Positions 26,711 to 33,561 of a stretch of 52,680 nucleotides of DNA are shown one piece after another. This stretch comes from Caulobacterales bacterium. Its GTDB lineage: Bacteria > Pseudomonadota > Alphaproteobacteria > Caulobacterales > Caulobacteraceae. A model generated the notes under the pieces. It ran no database searches, was not told the DNA's origin, and saw only the letters and a list, made by a program, of their open reading frames with translations. The translations under genes were made by a program, and so were the position numbers. Numbering within the stretch: the stretch's first letter is position 1; each line of letters begins with the position of its first letter. The stretch spans positions 1 through 52,680 of the forward strand of contig CANJID010000025.1 in assembly GCA_947474395.1 (NCBI GenBank), given 5' to 3'.

Positions 26711-27232
26711 TCATGTGATCCCGCCGCCCATAGCGTCGGCGATCAGGGCGTCCAGGTCGCCGCCCGCGAACTTGACGCCGCGCACGCCGGCGCCGGCGGC
26801 GGCCTCGATGTCGGTGTCCTTGTCGCCGACGAGGACGCTGCGGTCGCGGTCGACGGGGAAACGGGCCATCAGGTCGTAGAGCATCCCCGGCGCGGGCTTG
26901 CGGCAGGCGCAGTCGCGAAGGTAGGGGCCGATCCCGTCGACGGGATGGTGCGGGCAATAGCTCCAGGCGTCGACGCGGGCGCCGTGGGCGCGGAACTGAT
27001 CGTCCATCCAGGCGTGCAGGCCCTCGACCGCCACCTCGTCGAACAGGCCGCGCGCGACGCCCGACTGGTTGGAGACGATGAAGACGAGCCAGCCGGCGGC
27101 GTTGGCCCGGGCGACGGCCTGGAATATCCCCGGCGTCCATTCGATCTGGTCCGGCCGGTAGGGATAGCCGGTGTCGCGGTTCACCACGCCGTCGCGGTCG
27201 AGGAAAAGGGCGGGGCGAAGCGGTTCAGCCAT
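26711..27232 (-). CDS. gmhB: D-glycero-D-manno-heptose 1,7-bisphosphate phosphatase-type HAD enzyme
   Basis: A 173-residue HAD phosphatase of the histidinol/heptose-bisphosphate group, which acts in ADP-heptose synthesis for lipopolysaccharide core. Motif I is FLDRDGVVN (about 10-18), motif II is VSNQSGVARG, motif III Lys is in CRKPAPGM, motif IV is VGDKDTDIEAA. The zinc loop that marks GmhB is complete: CPHHP with CACRKP. No other heptose gene is nearby, so the substrate could also be another sugar bisphosphate. It diverges from the S1/P1 nuclease gene across 66 bases. Confidence 0.85.
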   Translation of the reverse strand: MAEPLRPALFLDRDGVVNRDTGYPYRPDQIEWTPGIFQAVARANAAGWLVFIVSNQSGVARGLFDEVAVEGLHAWMDDQFRAHGARVDAWSYCPHHPVDGIGPYLRDCACRKPAPGMLYDLMARFPVDRDRSVLVGDKDTDIEAAAGAGVRGVKFAGGDLDALIADAMGGGIT

Positions 27233-27298
27233 GCCGTCAATCTACCCCATTTCCGTAAGAGGCTCGCCAAGGCCGGGCGCTTTGGGCAAATTCGAGCC

Positions 27299-28156
27299 AT
27301 GTCGCGATCCATCGTCGGATTTTTCGCCATCCTCGCCGCCGTCGCGGTCCTGCCCGCCCCCGCGCTCGCGTGGGGCGACCTCGGCCACCGGGTCATCGCC
27401 GGCCTCGCCTATGAGCGGCTGACCCCTGCGGCCAAGGCGCGGGTGGACGCGATCGTCGCCAGCCGGGCGGTGCGCGAGCCGGGCTGCATGATCAACACCT
27501 TCTCGGACGCGGCCGCCTTTCCGCTCTGCGTAAAGGACGTCGGCAAGTACCGCCGCTACAACCGCCTGCACACCGACGACATCGCCCTGTGCGAGCCCAA
27601 GCCCAAGCCGAGCTATTGCAAGAACGACGAGTGCGCGAGCGGCGGCGCCAAGAAGGCCCTGGCCGCCTTGCGCAATCCCGCCGCCACCCCTGAACAGCTG
27701 GAGCTCGCCCTCAGCGAGGCGGCCCACTTCATCGGCGACCTGCACGAGCCGATGAACGTCGTCGACAACAAGGACGACAACGGCGAGCGCCTGCGCATCG
27801 CCCTGCCCGGCTCCAAGGACAAGAGCCTGAACCTGCACGACCTGTGGGAAGACCAGCTTCCGGCGGTGGCCGTGGGCTCGGAGGCGCTCGGCCCGCGCTA
27901 CCTCAAGCCCATCGCCGACGCGCACCAGGAGGAATGGCCGTCCGGCGATCCCGACAGCTGGGCCATAGAGACCCACAACATCGCCCAGGCGTTCGCCTAC
28001 GCCCGCCTGCCCATGCCTGCGGTCTGCGGCAAGCGGGTGACCAACAACCAGCTTATCGACCGGGTCTACATCGTCGACGCCACCGCCATGGTGCGCGACC
28101 AGCTCGCCCGCGCGGCGGTGCGCCTGGCCGCTGCCCTCAACGCGGCATTTTCCTGA
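27299..28156 (+). CDS. Secreted S1/P1-type nuclease
   Basis: A 285-residue zinc-dependent single-strand nuclease/3'-nucleotidase family protein. The signal peptide should end ALA before W25, making Trp the mature N-terminus as required in this family, where its amino group binds zinc. Ligands in order: W25, H30 (WGDLGH), D70 (NTFSDAA), H91 (RLHTDDI), H143 and D147 (HFIGDLHEP), H180 (LNLHDLW). Two expected ligands differ: Asn153 stands where family members have His (H-x-P-x-H) and Glu184 where they have Asp. Six cysteines may form disulfides. Activity may therefore be altered. The family call itself is firm. Confidence 0.9.
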   Translation: MSRSIVGFFAILAAVAVLPAPALAWGDLGHRVIAGLAYERLTPAAKARVDAIVASRAVREPGCMINTFSDAAAFPLCVKDVGKYRRYNRLHTDDIALCEPKPKPSYCKNDECASGGAKKALAALRNPAATPEQLELALSEAAHFIGDLHEPMNVVDNKDDNGERLRIALPGSKDKSLNLHDLWEDQLPAVAVGSEALGPRYLKPIADAHQEEWPSGDPDSWAIETHNIAQAFAYARLPMPAVCGKRVTNNQLIDRVYIVDATAMVRDQLARAAVRLAAALNAAFS

Positions 28157-28188
28157 TTGCGGGATAAAAATCGCCCGGCGGGAAACCT

Positions 28189-28212
28189 AGCTTAACCGAG
28201 CGGGGTTAGGCT
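28189..28212. promoter_or_regulatory. Inverted repeat overlapping the leader of the MazE-MazF-like gene
   Basis: Two 9-base arms (AGCTTAACC at 28189-28197, GGTTAGGCT at 28204-28212) pair with one G-T wobble around a 6-base loop. The repeat ends six bases before the ATG and covers the purine-rich ribosome site. It could be the operator bound by the protein's own DNA-binding part or an mRNA hairpin that limits translation (inference). Confidence 0.4.
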
Positions 28213-28218
28213 GGGATC

Positions 28219-28686
28219 ATGACCAGCCCTCGTACCCCCGTGAACAAGTTCCAGCGTTACCGCGACAACCAGCGCGGGCGCGGCCTGAAGATGCTTCGGC
28301 TCTGGGTCGCCAATCCCCAGTCGGCGGCGCCCGAGGGTGGCGGTGAGTTCCCCGGACCCAGGCGCGGCGACATCGTCATCGTGGCTCCAGCCACGAAGAA
28401 AGGGACGCCGGTTCCGGTGGTGATCATCCAGTCGGACGGACTGCCGCGGGACGGAAAGGTCATCGCCTGCCCGCTGGTGACTCCGGACGAGGCCGGAGAG
28501 ACGCTCTTCCGCCTGCCGGTCAAAGCCACCCCGTCGACGGGGCTGGGCCGCGACCGCCTGCTCGCCGCCGACAGGATCATGGCGCCGCCGCTGGAGCGCT
28601 GCGGAAAGGTGATCGGACGGCTGGAGGCGGCGGACCTCGCCGCCCTCAACCGGGTCCTGGCCGTGACCGTGGGCCTTGCCGACTAG
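28219..28686 (+). CDS. MazF/PemK-type toxin with N-terminal MazE-like (DUF3018) segment in one chain
   Basis: A 155-residue protein in two parts. Residues 9-32 (KFQRYRDNQRGRGLKMLRLW) resemble the N-terminal ribbon-helix-helix part of DUF3018 MazE-family antitoxins. Residues 46-155 are a MazF/PemK endoribonuclease fold: PRRGDIVIVA, a GTPVPVVIIQSD strand, ACPLV, and the tail DRIMAPPLERCGKVIGRL. The toxin-binding C-terminal half of a normal antitoxin (about 30-40 residues) is missing, so the toxin follows at once. The KPRP motif of active MazF reads TPVP, losing an Arg. It may be a self-regulating protein with a weakened nuclease, or a decayed toxin-antitoxin pair fused by deletion. No separate antitoxin gene is nearby. 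Confidence 0.8.
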   Translation: MTSPRTPVNKFQRYRDNQRGRGLKMLRLWVANPQSAAPEGGGEFPGPRRGDIVIVAPATKKGTPVPVVIIQSDGLPRDGKVIACPLVTPDEAGETLFRLPVKATPSTGLGRDRLLAADRIMAPPLERCGKVIGRLEAADLAALNRVLAVTVGLAD

Positions 28687-28705
28687 TCGATAGCGCCGCG
28701 CCTCG

Positions 28706-30421
28706 TCAGAGGTGCGGCAGCCACACGTCCAGCACGGCGCAGCGGCCCTCTTCCTTGACCGTCTTCACGGCGTCGGCCAGGGCGGCCTCGATCTCGTCCG
28801 GGTGCCTCACGGTGAAGGGCTTGGCCCCGCCGGCCGCCGCCGCGATGCCGGCGTAGTCGGCCGGCTCGGTGAAGGTCGTGCCGAGGTCGTTGGACTTCGA
28901 GCCATAGCCGTCAGGGTGGACGCCCAGCATCGAGAACTTGGGCGCGCGCCAGCCCCGGTTGTTCAGCACGATCTGCAGGAAGGGCGCCTTGCAGTGGCGG
29001 GCCATCCAGTGGACCGTCGCCGGCACCGAGAACATGAACGAGCCGTCGCCCGTGACGTTGATCACGAACTTGTCCGGCGCGGCCATCTTGGCGCCCACGG
29101 CGGCGCCGCCGTTCCAGCCCAGCGAGCCGGCGCCGGCGGTGAAGATCTGGCCGGGCTCGGTGGGAGCCAGGTGCTCATAGACCATGCGATCGTTGGTGAT
29201 CGCCTCGTCCATGATGATGGTGTCCTTGTCCACGTACTTGCGCAGGCACGCCATCAGGTACTCGACCGTGATGACATCGCCGGCCGGCTTGGCCTCGGCC
29301 TTGCGCAGGACCGCCTGCTGGGCGTCGTGGATGGCGGTGAAGTGGGCCGTGCGAGCCGCGACCGCGGCCGCGTCGAGCTTGGTGTTGGCGACGATGGCGT
29401 TGAGCTGCTTCAGGGCGGCGGTGGGGTGCACCTTCGCGCGCCGCTGCGCCGGCAGGTAGAACAGGGGCATGGTCTCCTTCAGGGGATCCACGTCCAGGTG
29501 CCAGATCTTGGTGCCTTCGGTCGGCTTGTTGAAGAGCTGGATCCACGGCACGTCGGAGTCCAGGACCACGATCAGGTCGGCCGCGGCGATGGCCTCGTTC
29601 TGCTTCTTGTCGTTCCACTGCAGCCCCAGGTGCATCGGGCTGTCGGCGGGGAAGTTCATGGCGCTCGGCACGGACTGGTAGACGCCGACGCCCAGGGTCT
29701 CGGCGAGCTTGACCAGTTCCGGCACGGCGTCCGGCTTGCGGCCGACGTACGAGGTGATGATCAGCGGGCGCTTGGCGGCCATCAGGTCGCGCACCAGCTC
29801 TTCGGCGGCGTCCTGCAGCATGGGGGTCGGCGGCAGGGGCTCCCACTGGTCCATGTGGAGCTTCAGCGGGGTGACTTCCTCCTCCATCACCTCGCGCGGG
29901 CCGGTCAGGTAGACGGGCCCCTGCGGATCGGTGTGGGCGAACTGCATCGCCCGGTGGGTGATCTGCTTGATGTTCACCCCGGTGCGGAACTCGTTGTCGT
30001 AGCGCATGTACTCGCGAACGATCCCGCGCTGGTCGAACACGTCCTGGATCCACTGGATGAATTCGTTGCGGCTGCCGGTCAGCTCGCCTTCCTGGGTGTA
30101 GGGCGAGGCGCCGGCGAAGATGAAGACCGGGGTGCGGCCCTTGTGGGCGTTGTGGATGGCGCCGCCGATGTTCTGGGTGCCGCACTCCACGTGCACGATC
30201 ACCGCCTGGGCCTTGCCGGTCACCTGGGCGTAGCCGTGGGCGCAGGACATGGCGACCATCTCGTGCGGAGAGGTGACCAGGGTCGGGATCTTGCGGCCGG
30301 CGACCTTGGCCTCGGCGATGCTTTCCAGGATGCCCGGGTGGTCCGACCCCAGGTTGGCGAAGATGTATTCAACTCCAGCCTCGGTGAGAGCTTCGAGGAG
30401 GGCGGTCGAGGCGGAGTACAT
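28706..30421 (-). CDS. Thiamine-diphosphate-dependent enzyme (acetolactate synthase / 2-oxoacid decarboxylase-like)
   Basis: A 571-residue cytosolic ThDP enzyme with the three-domain order of acetolactate synthase and benzoylformate decarboxylase. The cofactor-activating Glu is E54 (SPHEMVAMSCAHGYA). The Mg-ThDP motif is VTGDGSFMFS with NNRGW downstream (about 455-490). It is not a close match to any one biosynthetic enzyme; the substrate is unknown. It is downstream of an aldehyde dehydrogenase on the same strand (119 bases). A decarboxylase releasing an aldehyde that the dehydrogenase then oxidises would make a sensible pair, but that is inference. GAGGA lies upstream of the ATG. Confidence 0.85.
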   Translation of the reverse strand: MYSASTALLEALTEAGVEYIFANLGSDHPGILESIAEAKVAGRKIPTLVTSPHEMVAMSCAHGYAQVTGKAQAVIVHVECGTQNIGGAIHNAHKGRTPVFIFAGASPYTQEGELTGSRNEFIQWIQDVFDQRGIVREYMRYDNEFRTGVNIKQITHRAMQFAHTDPQGPVYLTGPREVMEEEVTPLKLHMDQWEPLPPTPMLQDAAEELVRDLMAAKRPLIITSYVGRKPDAVPELVKLAETLGVGVYQSVPSAMNFPADSPMHLGLQWNDKKQNEAIAAADLIVVLDSDVPWIQLFNKPTEGTKIWHLDVDPLKETMPLFYLPAQRRAKVHPTAALKQLNAIVANTKLDAAAVAARTAHFTAIHDAQQAVLRKAEAKPAGDVITVEYLMACLRKYVDKDTIIMDEAITNDRMVYEHLAPTEPGQIFTAGAGSLGWNGGAAVGAKMAAPDKFVINVTGDGSFMFSVPATVHWMARHCKAPFLQIVLNNRGWRAPKFSMLGVHPDGYGSKSNDLGTTFTEPADYAGIAAAAGGAKPFTVRHPDEIEAALADAVKTVKEEGRCAVLDVWLPHL

Positions 30422-30457
30422 GCGAAATCCTCAGGCGTCGTTGGAGCTCAAATGGAA

Positions 30458-30491
30458 ATCGGGCGGGGCGGCTCAGCCTGCCCCGCCCGAT
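30458..30491 (-). terminator. Strong hairpin between aldehyde dehydrogenase and ThDP enzyme genes
   Basis: A perfect 12-bp stem (30458-30469 with 30480-30491) with a 10-base loop. On the minus strand it is followed by TTTCCATTTG, so it may partly terminate the dehydrogenase transcript before the ThDP gene. Confidence 0.55.
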
Positions 30492-30501
30492 CTGGTCTTG
30501 C

Positions 30502-30523
30502 CCCTCCCCGTCGCCGGGGAGGG
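30502..30523. repeat. GC-rich palindrome in the same gap
   Basis: CCCTCCCC (30502-30509) pairs with GGGGAGGG (30516-30523) around a 6-base loop. It is 10 bases from the stronger hairpin. Similar pyrimidine/purine palindromes occur between the fad-type genes at 38442-38561. Confidence 0.45.
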
Positions 30524-30540
30524 ATGGCGTCAAGCCGGGA

Positions 30541-31992
30541 TCAGAACCCCGGCGGATAGTGTTGGTGGGTCTCGATGGTGATCCAGCGCAGGTCGGTGAA
30601 CTCGCCGATCGAGGCCTTGGAGCCGAAGCGGCCGTAACCGGAGGCGCCGACGCCGCCGAACGGGATCTGGCCCTCGTCCTGAACGGTCGGGCCGTTGATG
30701 TGGCAGATGCCGGTATTGAGCTTCTGCGCCATGCCCAGGCAGCGGTCGATGTTCTGGCCGAAGATGGCCGAGGACAGGCCGTACTCGGTGTCGTTGGCGA
30801 TGCGCAGGGCTTCCTCGTCGTCCTTCACCCGGATCACCGAAACCGACGGTCCGAAGGACTCCTCGGCGTAGATCTTCATGGTGGGGTTCACGTGGTCGAC
30901 GATGGTGGCGTCCATGATGGCGCCGTTGGCCTTGCCGCCGATCACCAGCTTGCCGCCCTTGGCGACCGCGTCGTCGACCAGCTCGACCACCCGGTTCATG
31001 GCCTCGACCGAGACCACGGCGCCCAGGGGGTTCTTGCCGGCGCGAGGATCGCCCGCGGTCAGGCCGGCGGCCTTTTCCTTGAACTTGGCGATGAACTGGT
31101 CGGCGATGGCGTCCTGCACGATGATCCGCTCGGCGGACATGCAGATCTGGCCCTGGTGCATGAAGGCCGAGAAGGCCGCGGCGCGGACCGCGTCGTCGAG
31201 GTTGGCGTCGTCCAGCACGATCAGCGGGGCCTTGCCGCCCAGCTCGAGCAGGCAGGGCTTCAGGTAGCGCCCGGCGGTCTCGGCGATGATGCGGCCGACC
31301 CGGGTGGAGCCGGTGAAGTTGATGCGCTTGACCGCCGGGTGGGCGATCAGGGCTTCCACGACGAGGTGGGCGTCCTGCGGGGCGTTAGTCACGACATTGA
31401 CCACGCCGGCGGGGAAGCCCGCTTCCTGCATGACCTGGCCGATCAGGCGGTGGGTGGCGGGGCAGGCTTCGGAAGCCTTCATCACCACGGTGTTGCCGCA
31501 GGCCAGCGCCATGGCGATGGAGCGGACGCCCAGGATGACCGGGGCGTTCCAGGGGGCGATGCCCAGGCACACGCCCACGGGGCGGCGCACGGCCATGGAG
31601 AAGTTGCCCGCCTTGTCCGACGGAATGATCTCGCCGGTGATCTGGGTGGTCATGGCCGCCGCTTCACGCAGCAGGCCGGCGGCGAAGGCCGCGTTGAAAT
31701 GGCCCCAGCCGACGGCCGCGCCGGTCTCGGCGGTGATGATCTCCGAGAACTTCGCCCCCATGGTCGCCATGATGTCGGCGGCCTTGTTCAGGAGGGCGCG
31801 CTTGGCGCTCGGGCCCGTGGCCGACCAGGCCGGGAAGGCCGCGGCCGCTGCGTCGCAGGCCGCCTTGGCGTCGGCGACGCCGGCCGCCGCCGCACGGGAC
31901 GCCACCAGGCCGGTGACGGGATCCTTGCGCTCAAACGTCGCGCCGCTCTGCGCGCCGACGTCACGATCGCCAATCAGAAGACCGATATCCAT
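30541..31992 (-). CDS. NAD(P)+-dependent aldehyde dehydrogenase (salicylaldehyde/vanillin dehydrogenase-like)
   Basis: A 483-residue aldehyde dehydrogenase. Oxyanion-hole Asn149 (IAPWNAPVI), general-base Glu250 (LLELGGKAP), nucleophile Cys284 (HQGQICMSAER), nucleotide-binding FTGSTRVGR and the C-terminal region are all in place. The overall pattern resembles the salicylaldehyde/vanillin/benzaldehyde branch rather than betaine or succinate-semialdehyde types (memory-based, moderate). GGAGG precedes the ATG by 8 bases. It is first in a minus-strand unit with the ThDP enzyme and diverges from an alpha/beta hydrolase gene over 207 bases that contain a large inverted repeat. Confidence 0.9.
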   Translation of the reverse strand: MDIGLLIGDRDVGAQSGATFERKDPVTGLVASRAAAAGVADAKAACDAAAAAFPAWSATGPSAKRALLNKAADIMATMGAKFSEIITAETGAAVGWGHFNAAFAAGLLREAAAMTTQITGEIIPSDKAGNFSMAVRRPVGVCLGIAPWNAPVILGVRSIAMALACGNTVVMKASEACPATHRLIGQVMQEAGFPAGVVNVVTNAPQDAHLVVEALIAHPAVKRINFTGSTRVGRIIAETAGRYLKPCLLELGGKAPLIVLDDANLDDAVRAAAFSAFMHQGQICMSAERIIVQDAIADQFIAKFKEKAAGLTAGDPRAGKNPLGAVVSVEAMNRVVELVDDAVAKGGKLVIGGKANGAIMDATIVDHVNPTMKIYAEESFGPSVSVIRVKDDEEALRIANDTEYGLSSAIFGQNIDRCLGMAQKLNTGICHINGPTVQDEGQIPFGGVGASGYGRFGSKASIGEFTDLRWITIETHQHYPPGF

Positions 31993-32025
31993 GGAAATCC
32001 TCCGGGGACTTTTTCTTGGATTTAG

Positions 32026-32074
32026 ACACGCCCCACCGGCGCTCTCGGAAGGCTCATTACCGCGTGGGGCGGGT
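32026..32074. promoter_or_regulatory. Inverted repeat in the divergent promoter region, possible operator
   Basis: Two 11-base arms (32026-32036 and 32064-32074, ten positions matching, core CGCCCCAC/GTGGGGCG) face each other 38 bases apart centre to centre, between the divergent dehydrogenase and hydrolase genes. The spacing suits a dimer-of-dimers regulator or looping. No regulator gene is adjacent. The rest of the 207-base gap shows no clear -35/-10 pair. Confidence 0.35.
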
Positions 32075-32199
32075 ATGACTCAAGCACCCTCGGCGCGCGC
32101 ACGCCGGTTGCCGCCTCGGGGGCGGCGTTGCAGCATGCCCCGGCGAGCGGCGGACGGGCCCGGAACGAGGCCCGCAGGACGGTGCGGAGGAGTACGGCG

Positions 32200-32907
32200 A
32201 TGGCGACTTTCGTGCTGGTTCACGGCGCCTGGCGCGGCGGCTGGGCCTACAACCGGGTGGTCGAGCGCCTGCGGGCGAAAGGCCACCGGGTGTTCAATCC
32301 GACCCTGACGGGCCTGGGCGAACGCTCCCACCTGCTCAGCCACGCGGTGAACCTGACCACCCACATGGACGACGTCTTGAACCTCATCAGGTTCGAGGAG
32401 CTGGAGGGCGTGGTCCTTGCCGGCCATTCCTACGGCGGCATGGTGATCACCGGCGTGGCCGAGCGGGCGGCGCCGGGCGCCATAGCCTCCATCGTCTATC
32501 TCGACGCCTTCCTGCCCGAGGACAATATGTCCCTCACCGACTACGCCCCGCCCGAGCATTTCGCGGCCTGGCAGGCGCACCTGAAGGCCACCGACTACCT
32601 CTCGGTCCCGCCGATCCCGGCCGCCGCCTTCAACGCCAACGAGGCCGACCGCGACTGGATCGACCGCATGGGCGTGCCCCATCCCTACGCCACCATGACC
32701 GAGAAGGTGCGGGTCTCGGGCGGGCGCGACCGCATCCCCAAGAAGGCCTACGTCCTGGCGACCGGCTACGAGGGCGCGGCGTTCCGGGGCTTCGCCGCAA
32801 AGGCCAAGGCCGATCCCGCCTGGGCCTATTACGAGATTCCGTGCGGGCACGACCTGATGCTGGCCATGCCCGAGCGCACCGCCGAAATCCTCGAGGCTTG
32901 CGCCTAG
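32200..32907 (+). CDS. Alpha/beta-hydrolase esterase (methylesterase-like)
   Basis: A 235-residue alpha/beta hydrolase. Oxyanion motif LVHGAWRGGWAY (about 6-17), nucleophile elbow GHSYGG with S77, acid Asp in VYLDAFLPED, and catalytic His in PCGHDLMLAMPE near residue 218. The pattern resembles plant methylesterases and bacterial relatives that cleave aromatic or cyanohydrin esters. There is no signal peptide. GGAGG lies 9 bases before the ATG at 32200, which is why the longer frame from 32128 is rejected. It may feed the divergent dehydrogenase/ThDP pair (inference). Its stop overlaps the convergent lipoprotein stop. Confidence 0.87.
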   Translation: MATFVLVHGAWRGGWAYNRVVERLRAKGHRVFNPTLTGLGERSHLLSHAVNLTTHMDDVLNLIRFEELEGVVLAGHSYGGMVITGVAERAAPGAIASIVYLDAFLPEDNMSLTDYAPPEHFAAWQAHLKATDYLSVPPIPAAAFNANEADRDWIDRMGVPHPYATMTEKVRVSGGRDRIPKKAYVLATGYEGAAFRGFAAKAKADPAWAYYEIPCGHDLMLAMPERTAEILEACA

Positions 32908-33398
32908 GGGTTGGCCGGCGGGGCGTCGGCGTAGGCCGCGCAGCCCTTCAGGGTCCTGCCCTCCGCCTCCAGCGCGACCGTGAAGGGATAGCGTCGCTCG
33001 GACATGCCGTCGGAACAGTCCTTGACCGATACGCTCGCCTTGATCGCGCCCCCGCCCGGCAGGGTGGTCATCCACACCGCCATCCCCGGCTCGATGGAGA
33101 GGCCCGTGTTCTTGGCCCGCCGCATCGGCTTCTCGGGCGTGGAGAAGTTCAGGGTCTCGGGGCGGATCTGCAGGGCCCAGAAGGGCTCGGTCCCCACCGC
33201 GTCGATGGCCCGGCCGGGGTCGATGGCGGCGGCGGTCGAGGACAGGGTCGGGGCCGCTGACGGGGCGGGCGAAGAAATGGGGCCGTCCGCGGGCGCATCG
33301 GCGGGCGGCGGCGGCGCGGCCGAGGTCGAGTCCTGGGCCTTACCGCAGGCGGCGAGTAATCCGAGCGCAGCCAGCGCAACCCAAGTCCGTCCGTGCAT
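32904..33398 (-). CDS. Predicted lipoprotein, COG3650-like
   Basis: A 164-residue lipoprotein: signal with the lipobox LLAACG (Cys18), then a long Pro/Ala/Ser-rich tether (about 22-60), then a compact domain opening VGTEPFWALQI and containing two Cys (KDCSDGMSE and KGCAAY) likely to pair. The EPFW motif is what I associate with the COG3650 uncharacterised membrane/lipoprotein family; members are sometimes linked to META/HslJ-like domains. Function unknown. Its stop codon overlaps the hydrolase stop by three bases. The first palindromic repeat starts 16 bases upstream of its ATG. Confidence 0.72.
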   Translation of the reverse strand: MHGRTWVALAALGLLAACGKAQDSTSAAPPPPADAPADGPISSPAPSAAPTLSSTAAAIDPGRAIDAVGTEPFWALQIRPETLNFSTPEKPMRRAKNTGLSIEPGMAVWMTTLPGGGAIKASVSVKDCSDGMSERRYPFTVALEAEGRTLKGCAAYADAPPANP

Positions 33399-33413
33399 GC
33401 GCTTCCCCCTTAT

Positions 33414-33510
33414 CCGCTCATCCCGGCGGAAGCCGGGACCCAGGTTTTAGCCCAGGACGCGCCGCTTGCAGGAAAAAAGCCTGGGCCCCGGCTTCCGCCG
33501 GGGTGAGCGG
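33414..33510. repeat. Pair of facing 31-bp palindromic elements upstream of the methyltransferase
   Basis: Copy 1 is 33414-33444 and copy 2, in opposite orientation, is 33480-33510; they match at 29 of 31 positions. Each has an inner CCCGGC-GGAA-GCCGGG hairpin. Together they can form one large stem with a 35-base loop. The same core recurs at 36185-36216. It looks like a dispersed REP-type element. Confidence 0.85.
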
Positions 33511-33561
33511 GTTTTGAGGAGGTTTCAGCCCAGCCCCCGACTCCCTCTAGGCTCGCAGCCG

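Noticed and set aside
30502-30523. Palindrome near the ThDP/dehydrogenase gap as a copy of the 33414-33510 repeat family
   Set aside because: It shares only GC-rich symmetry; the core around the GGAA loop is missing.
28712-30559. Long open frame on the plus strand opposite the ThDP enzyme
   Set aside because: Its His/Gly/Val-rich composition is the usual antisense shadow of a high-GC gene, and no domain is recognised.
33466-33561. In-frame N-terminal extension of the methyltransferase
   Set aside because: It would translate the palindromic repeat; motif I is at the correct distance from the ATG at 33562.
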